From assembly GCA_026987115.1 (NCBI GenBank), contig JALSNF010000016.1, forward strand, positions 1-64,000: a stretch of 64,000 nt of DNA. The letters are read 5' to 3'. Both the position numbers and the translations under genes were made by a program. This document shows positions 60,863 through 64,000 of the stretch, in pieces. Position 1 is the first letter of the stretch. Every line of letters starts with the position of its first letter. A model generated the notes under the pieces. The model was not told where the DNA came from. It searched no databases and worked only from the letters and a program-made list of their open reading frames with translations. This DNA comes from Desulfurobacteriaceae bacterium (GTDB lineage Bacteria > Aquificota > Aquificia > Desulfurobacteriales > Desulfurobacteriaceae).

Positions 60863-62028
60863 TGAACGACTCATTTATATCAATTCTGCTAATAGCAATA
60901 GGAATCCTCTTTGTTCCCTTTTTAAGCAGAACGTTTAAAATACCGGTGGCTGTGGGGGAAATCTTATACGGCATAGTGATAGGGAAGTCTTTCCTTAACT
61001 TAGTAGAACCTTCCCCTTGGTTAAACTTCTTATCTCTATTTGGCTTTTTCCTATTAATGTTCATAGCAGGCCTTGAAGTAAAGGTAAAGGAGGTTCACAG
61101 CCAGCCCCTTAAGTCTAGGCTCGTATTTACTTTGATTCCTTCTCTCGTTTTCTTAATAGCCTACTTAATAGGAAAAGAGCTTTCCCTTAACTTGTTGACG
61201 ACTGTAGCAATGGGGGTTATCTCGGTAGGAATTGTGGTTTCAGTATTAAGGGAGAAGGGACTACTTCAGAGCGAATTTGGCAAGAAGGTCTTCTTTTTGG
61301 GGATAGTCGGGGAGGTCTTAAGTATCGTCATACTAACCTTCCTTTCCCTTTACTATAGGTACGGCTTTAGCCTGTCTTTCTGGATAGGTTTAGGCAAGCT
61401 GGCACTTTTCCTCCTTTCTGCAAGGCTCGTTTTAATTCTCTTAAAGAGCATAGTTTGGTGGTATCCGGATAGGTTTAAGTTCTTCTTTGAGAAGAACCCT
61501 GCCGAGATAGGAGTCAGGATAAGTTTGGCGGTAATGTTTACCCTTTCTGTAGCTGCTTCTTTAATAGACATTGAGCCCATAATCGGCGCTTTTATAGCCG
61601 GAGTTATATTTTCAACGGTGTTTGAGGAGACAGAGAACATAGAGGAGAAACTCTCTGGTATAAGTTTTGGCTTTCTGGTTCCCATATTCTTTATCTATGT
61701 AGGGATAAACTTTGTGATGCCTCACCTTGGCAGAGAAACTCTTTACCTTGTTGGAGCCCTGACGGTGGGAAGTTTGGTGTCAAAAGTTCTCCCTTCTGTT
61801 TTCTTAATGCTTGAGGGTTTTTCCTTAAGGGAGTCTCTGGGGGCGGGGGTTTTGCTTGGAGCTCCTTTAACTTTGGTAATAGTAGTTGCAGAGCTTGGAG
61901 TTAAAATGAAATTAATAGACCACCACTTGGAAAGCGTCTTAATATTGGTTGCAACTTTAACGGGGATAATGTCCCCGATAATTTTTAACTTGCTGTTGGG
62001 AAGGGGTGATGAGAATAACCATACTTGA
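60862..62028 (+). CDS. CPA2-family cation/proton antiporter
   Basis: 388 residues, about eleven to twelve membrane segments. Features of the Kef/NapA type: FKIPVAVGEILYGIVIGKS (near 30), a polar crossing around GAFIAGVIFSTVFEETENIEEKL (parts of about 240-265) and a final GAPLTLVIVVAELG segment. It lacks the C-terminal RCK domain of KefB/KefC; the upstream gene supplies one separately. K+ or Na+ exchange for H+ is likely, direction unknown. Confidence 0.88.
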   Translation: MNDSFISILLIAIGILFVPFLSRTFKIPVAVGEILYGIVIGKSFLNLVEPSPWLNFLSLFGFFLLMFIAGLEVKVKEVHSQPLKSRLVFTLIPSLVFLIAYLIGKELSLNLLTTVAMGVISVGIVVSVLREKGLLQSEFGKKVFFLGIVGEVLSIVILTFLSLYYRYGFSLSFWIGLGKLALFLLSARLVLILLKSIVWWYPDRFKFFFEKNPAEIGVRISLAVMFTLSVAASLIDIEPIIGAFIAGVIFSTVFEETENIEEKLSGISFGFLVPIFFIYVGINFVMPHLGRETLYLVGALTVGSLVSKVLPSVFLMLEGFSLRESLGAGVLLGAPLTLVIVVAELGVKMKLIDHHLESVLILVATLTGIMSPIIFNLLLGRGDENNHT

Positions 62029-63727
62029 CGGCTACGTTGACGAGCCCACCTGTTTTGGAGTTCCCCCTTACATATCTACTTACGTTAGGTATGTAGCAGG
62101 AGCTTTGGTTGCAGCGGGAGTGGGAGAGGAATCTATAGAGTACATAACCATTGACCAATTAAGGAAAAACCAAGAGCTAAAAGAGCTCCTTTTTGACTCA
62201 GACGTTTTGTTCTTAATTACGGGAATAACTGTTCCGGGAAGGTATTTAGGGGGGAAACCTATAACAGAAAGAGAGATTGAAGAGATAGGGGAGCTCCCAA
62301 CGTACAAAGTAGTGGGAGGGCCTATAAAGTTTGGCTTTGTTTTAAGGGGAGGAGAGAAGGCAAAGGGACTCCTTTTTAAAGGCTACGACCTCGTGTGCCA
62401 AGGAGATGTTGAGCTTGCAGCCTACTACTTAGGGAAGTACTTGGTGGAGGGGAGGGAGCTCCCGAAGGGAACTTTCTCTGAAAAAAGGAGCGCAAAACAC
62501 ATAGACCTCTTTGCACCTTTAGGCTCTTTCATAGTAAAAAAACATCCCTACTACCCCAACGTTATCTGTGAAATAGAGACCTTTAGGGGATGTGAAAGGA
62601 GAAGCCACTGCTCTTTTTGCACTGAGAGCTTCTACGGCTCTCCAGATGAAAGGGAAGGGGATAAGATTGTTAAAGAGGTAGAGTCTCTATACAGGGAAGG
62701 AGTAAGGCACTTTAGAATAGGAAGGCAGCCTAACATCCTTGGATATAAAGCGGTGAAGACAGAGTCAAACTTCCCGGTTCCAAACCCGCAGGCTATATGT
62801 AAACTGTTTAGGGAAATAAGGGGAGTGGGACAACTAAAAACCCTCCACATAGACAACGTAAACGCAGGAACGATTGCAGCTCACCCTAAAGAGTCTGAAG
62901 AGGCCTTAAGGTGTATAGCCCAGTACGATAGCGAAGGGGACGTAGCTCCCTTTGGACTAGAGAGTGCAGATGAAGAGGTAATAAAGAAAAACTCTCTGAA
63001 AGTATCCCCTTCAGGAGCCCTAAAGGCAGTTAGGATAGTAAACAAAGTTGGAGCGTTTAAAGAGAGAGAGGACGGACTTTACAAGCTCTTACCTGGTTTA
63101 AACTTCCTCGTAGGCCTTCCCGGAGAGACAAAGGAGACTTTTAAGAAAAACATTGACTTTTTAAAGTCTGTGCTTGACGAAGGGCTCCTTGTAAGGAGGG
63201 TAAACATAAGGCAAGTTATGGTGTTTGAAAATACTCCTATCTCTAAACTCCTAAAAAGGCCAAAAACCAAATACAGAAGGGAGTATGAAAGGTTCAAGGA
63301 ATGGGTAAGGGAAGAGTTTGACTACCCGATGATGAAAAAGGTCTTCCCAATAGGAACCGTGATAAGGGATGTCCTCCTTGAAGCTTACGATGGAGGGCAC
63401 ACATTGGGAAGACAAATTGGAAGCTACCCTATACTTGTAAGGATACCTGAAAGGCTGGAGCTCTTTAAAAAAGTTGACGTGCTGGTAGTAGGCCACAGGG
63501 AGAGGTCTGTAATAGGGATTCCCCTTCCCGTAAAGATAAACTCCGTAAGTCTAAAGCTCCTTTCCTTTTTACCGGGAGTGTCAAAGAAGACGGCAACAGA
63601 GATTGTCCTAAAAAGGCCCTTTAAAGACAGCTTGGAACTCCTTTCCCTCTTCCCCCAGCTTGAGCCTTACGGGAAGCACATTTCATACGAGAAAGAGGAG
63701 GCTACCTCCCCTACTCAAGGTACTTAG
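62009..63727 (+). CDS. COG1031-type radical SAM protein with C-terminal helix-hairpin-helix
   Basis: 572 residues. A B12-like N-terminal domain (about 1-180) is followed by a radical SAM core whose cluster motif is [10 protein letters not shown] (about 192-201), that is CX5CX2C instead of CX3CX2[17 protein letters not shown] near 367 is a typical barrel element. The tail [22 protein letters not shown] is a helix-hairpin-helix, suggesting nucleic-acid binding. This matches the COG1031 set known mainly from archaea; substrate unknown. ATG 62009 is preferred over GTG 62006. It overlaps the convergent aldolase by 17 bases. Confidence 0.86.
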   Translation: MRITILDGYVDEPTCFGVPPYISTYVRYVAGALVAAGVGEESIEYITIDQLRKNQELKELLFDSDVLFLITGITVPGRYLGGKPITEREIEEIGELPTYKVVGGPIKFGFVLRGGEKAKGLLFKGYDLVCQGDVELAAYYLGKYLVEGRELPKGTFSEKRSAKHIDLFAPLGSFIVKKHPYYPNVICEIETFRGCERRSHCSFCTESFYGSPDEREGDKIVKEVESLYREGVRHFRIGRQPNILGYKAVKTESNFPVPNPQAICKLFREIRGVGQLKTLHIDNVNAGTIAAHPKESEEALRCIAQYDSEGDVAPFGLESADEEVIKKNSLKVSPSGALKAVRIVNKVGAFKEREDGLYKLLPGLNFLVGLPGETKETFKKNIDFLKSVLDEGLLVRRVNIRQVMVFENTPISKLLKRPKTKYRREYERFKEWVREEFDYPMMKKVFPIGTVIRDVLLEAYDGGHTLGRQIGSYPILVRIPERLELFKKVDVLVVGHRERSVIGIPLPVKINSVSLKLLSFLPGVSKKTATEIVLKRPFKDSLELLSLFPQLEPYGKHISYEKEEATSPTQGT

Positions 63728-64000
63728 CAGCCTCCTTTGCGCTCTTACCTTCGTGAACTATTGCAGATATAGCCCTGACTATCTTCTCTGGGTTCTCGTG
63801 CTGGAAGGCGTTTCTGCCTATGGAAACTCCCCTTCCTCCTGCCTTCATTGCCCCTTCAACCATCTCAAGGATTTCCATGTCGCTACCCATCTTTGGGCCA
63901 CCTGCAATTACAACGGGTATTGGGCATCCCTGAATAACCTTCCTAAATGAATCAACATCTCCTGTATAGACGACCTTAACTATGTCGGCTCCGAGCTCTG
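63711..64000 (-). CDS. Archaeal-type class I aldolase (fructose-bisphosphate aldolase or ADH synthase), 3' part
   Basis: The last 96 codons of a gene entering from beyond the window end. [15 protein letters not shown] holds the Schiff-base lysine, [15 protein letters not shown] and [17 protein letters not shown] are the phosphate loops of the DhnA/FbaB/MJ0400 family. Archaeal-type FBP aldolase and 2-amino-3,7-dideoxyheptulosonate synthase cannot be separated from this fragment. The stop TAG is at 63713-63711, giving an end AAKYLE. Confidence 0.93.
   Translation of the reverse strand, partial: ELGADIVKVVYTGDVDSFRKVIQGCPIPVVIAGGPKMGSDMEILEMVEGAMKAGGRGVSIGRNAFQHENPEKIVRAISAIVHEGKSAKEAAKYLE

Overview
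The window reads as chromosomal DNA of a thermophilic, anaerobic, Gram-negative bacterium. I favour the Aquificota, and within it the Desulfurobacteriaceae (Thermovibrio/Desulfurobacterium type). This is inference from gene content. The Gram-negative envelope shows in lipid A and Kdo genes (lpxK, lpxL-like, waaA), an MsbA-type flippase, an O-antigen ligase and several outer-membrane barrels. Anaerobiosis shows in a neelaredoxin-type superoxide reductase. Archaeal flavour shows in an archaeal-type class I aldolase, a SufBC core, a Hel308/Ski2-like helicase and a COG1031 radical SAM protein. Proteins are rich in Lys and Glu. Genes are packed very tightly: no non-coding gap exceeds 200 bases, most neighbours overlap, and TTG and GTG starts are common.

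Layout: 1-1821 acetyl-CoA synthetase (5' partial). 1845-4580 (-) ketopantoate reductase, amino-acid permease and a thioredoxin-like protein. 4700-11876 (-) an eight-gene overlapping operon: helicase, unknown 206-aa protein, prepilin peptidase, PsiE-like protein, tsaB, rimI, DUF465, ilvD. 11929-12318 (+) two microproteins, a zinc ribbon and a TatA-like protein. 12380-15679 (+) FadL-type channel and VolA-like lipase. 15676-21500 (-) uvrB, argD, an unknown 568-aa protein and an orphan OppD-type ATPase. 21554-25575 (+) periplasmic TPR protein, DUF507, FtsB-like protein and an unknown protein. 25547-35227 is a surface-polysaccharide/LPS region with genes on both strands. 35224-36278 (-) thiE, tRNA-Val and rpsT. 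36379-40935 (+) peroxiredoxin, barrel protein, aminotransferase, ExbD, tsaE and eno. 41018-45887 (+) a Cys-rich protein, a gate-type membrane protein, a Toprim protein, RNase R and a histone-deacetylase-family protein. 45884-48172 (-) a Cache-GGDEF-EAL protein. 48219-57233 (+) an eleven-gene run: TPR protein, upp, hisS, dxr, cobO, queE, waaA, lpxK, lpxL-like, an unknown 86-aa protein and an ArsA-type ATPase. 57256-59301 (-) sufC, sufB/D and superoxide reductase. 59456-63727 (+) TrkA/USP regulator, antiporter and radical SAM protein. 63711-64000 (-) the 3' part of an aldolase.

How the genes fit together: ilvD makes 2-ketoisovalerate, the precursor of the ketopantoate that the neighbouring panE product reduces. 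tsaB and tsaE are two parts of the t6A tRNA-modification machinery. waaA, lpxK and the lpxL-like gene build Kdo-lipid A, which the MsbA-like exporter and O-antigen ligase would flip and decorate. The FadL channel and the lipase form a plausible lipid-scavenging pair.

The strongest unexplained signals are three. First, the palindrome GAGCTC is strongly over-represented, in several codon registers and in a terminator. Second, a 3.9-kb AT-rich block of glycosyltransferase and O-antigen ligase genes lacks that palindrome altogether, which suggests foreign DNA. Third, several regulatory candidates stand out: a hairpin that can cover the fadL ribosome binding site, a Fur-box-like dyad between suf and trkA, and repeated TTGA stop/start overlaps. 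I saw no CRISPR array, insertion sequence, rRNA or obvious new defence system.
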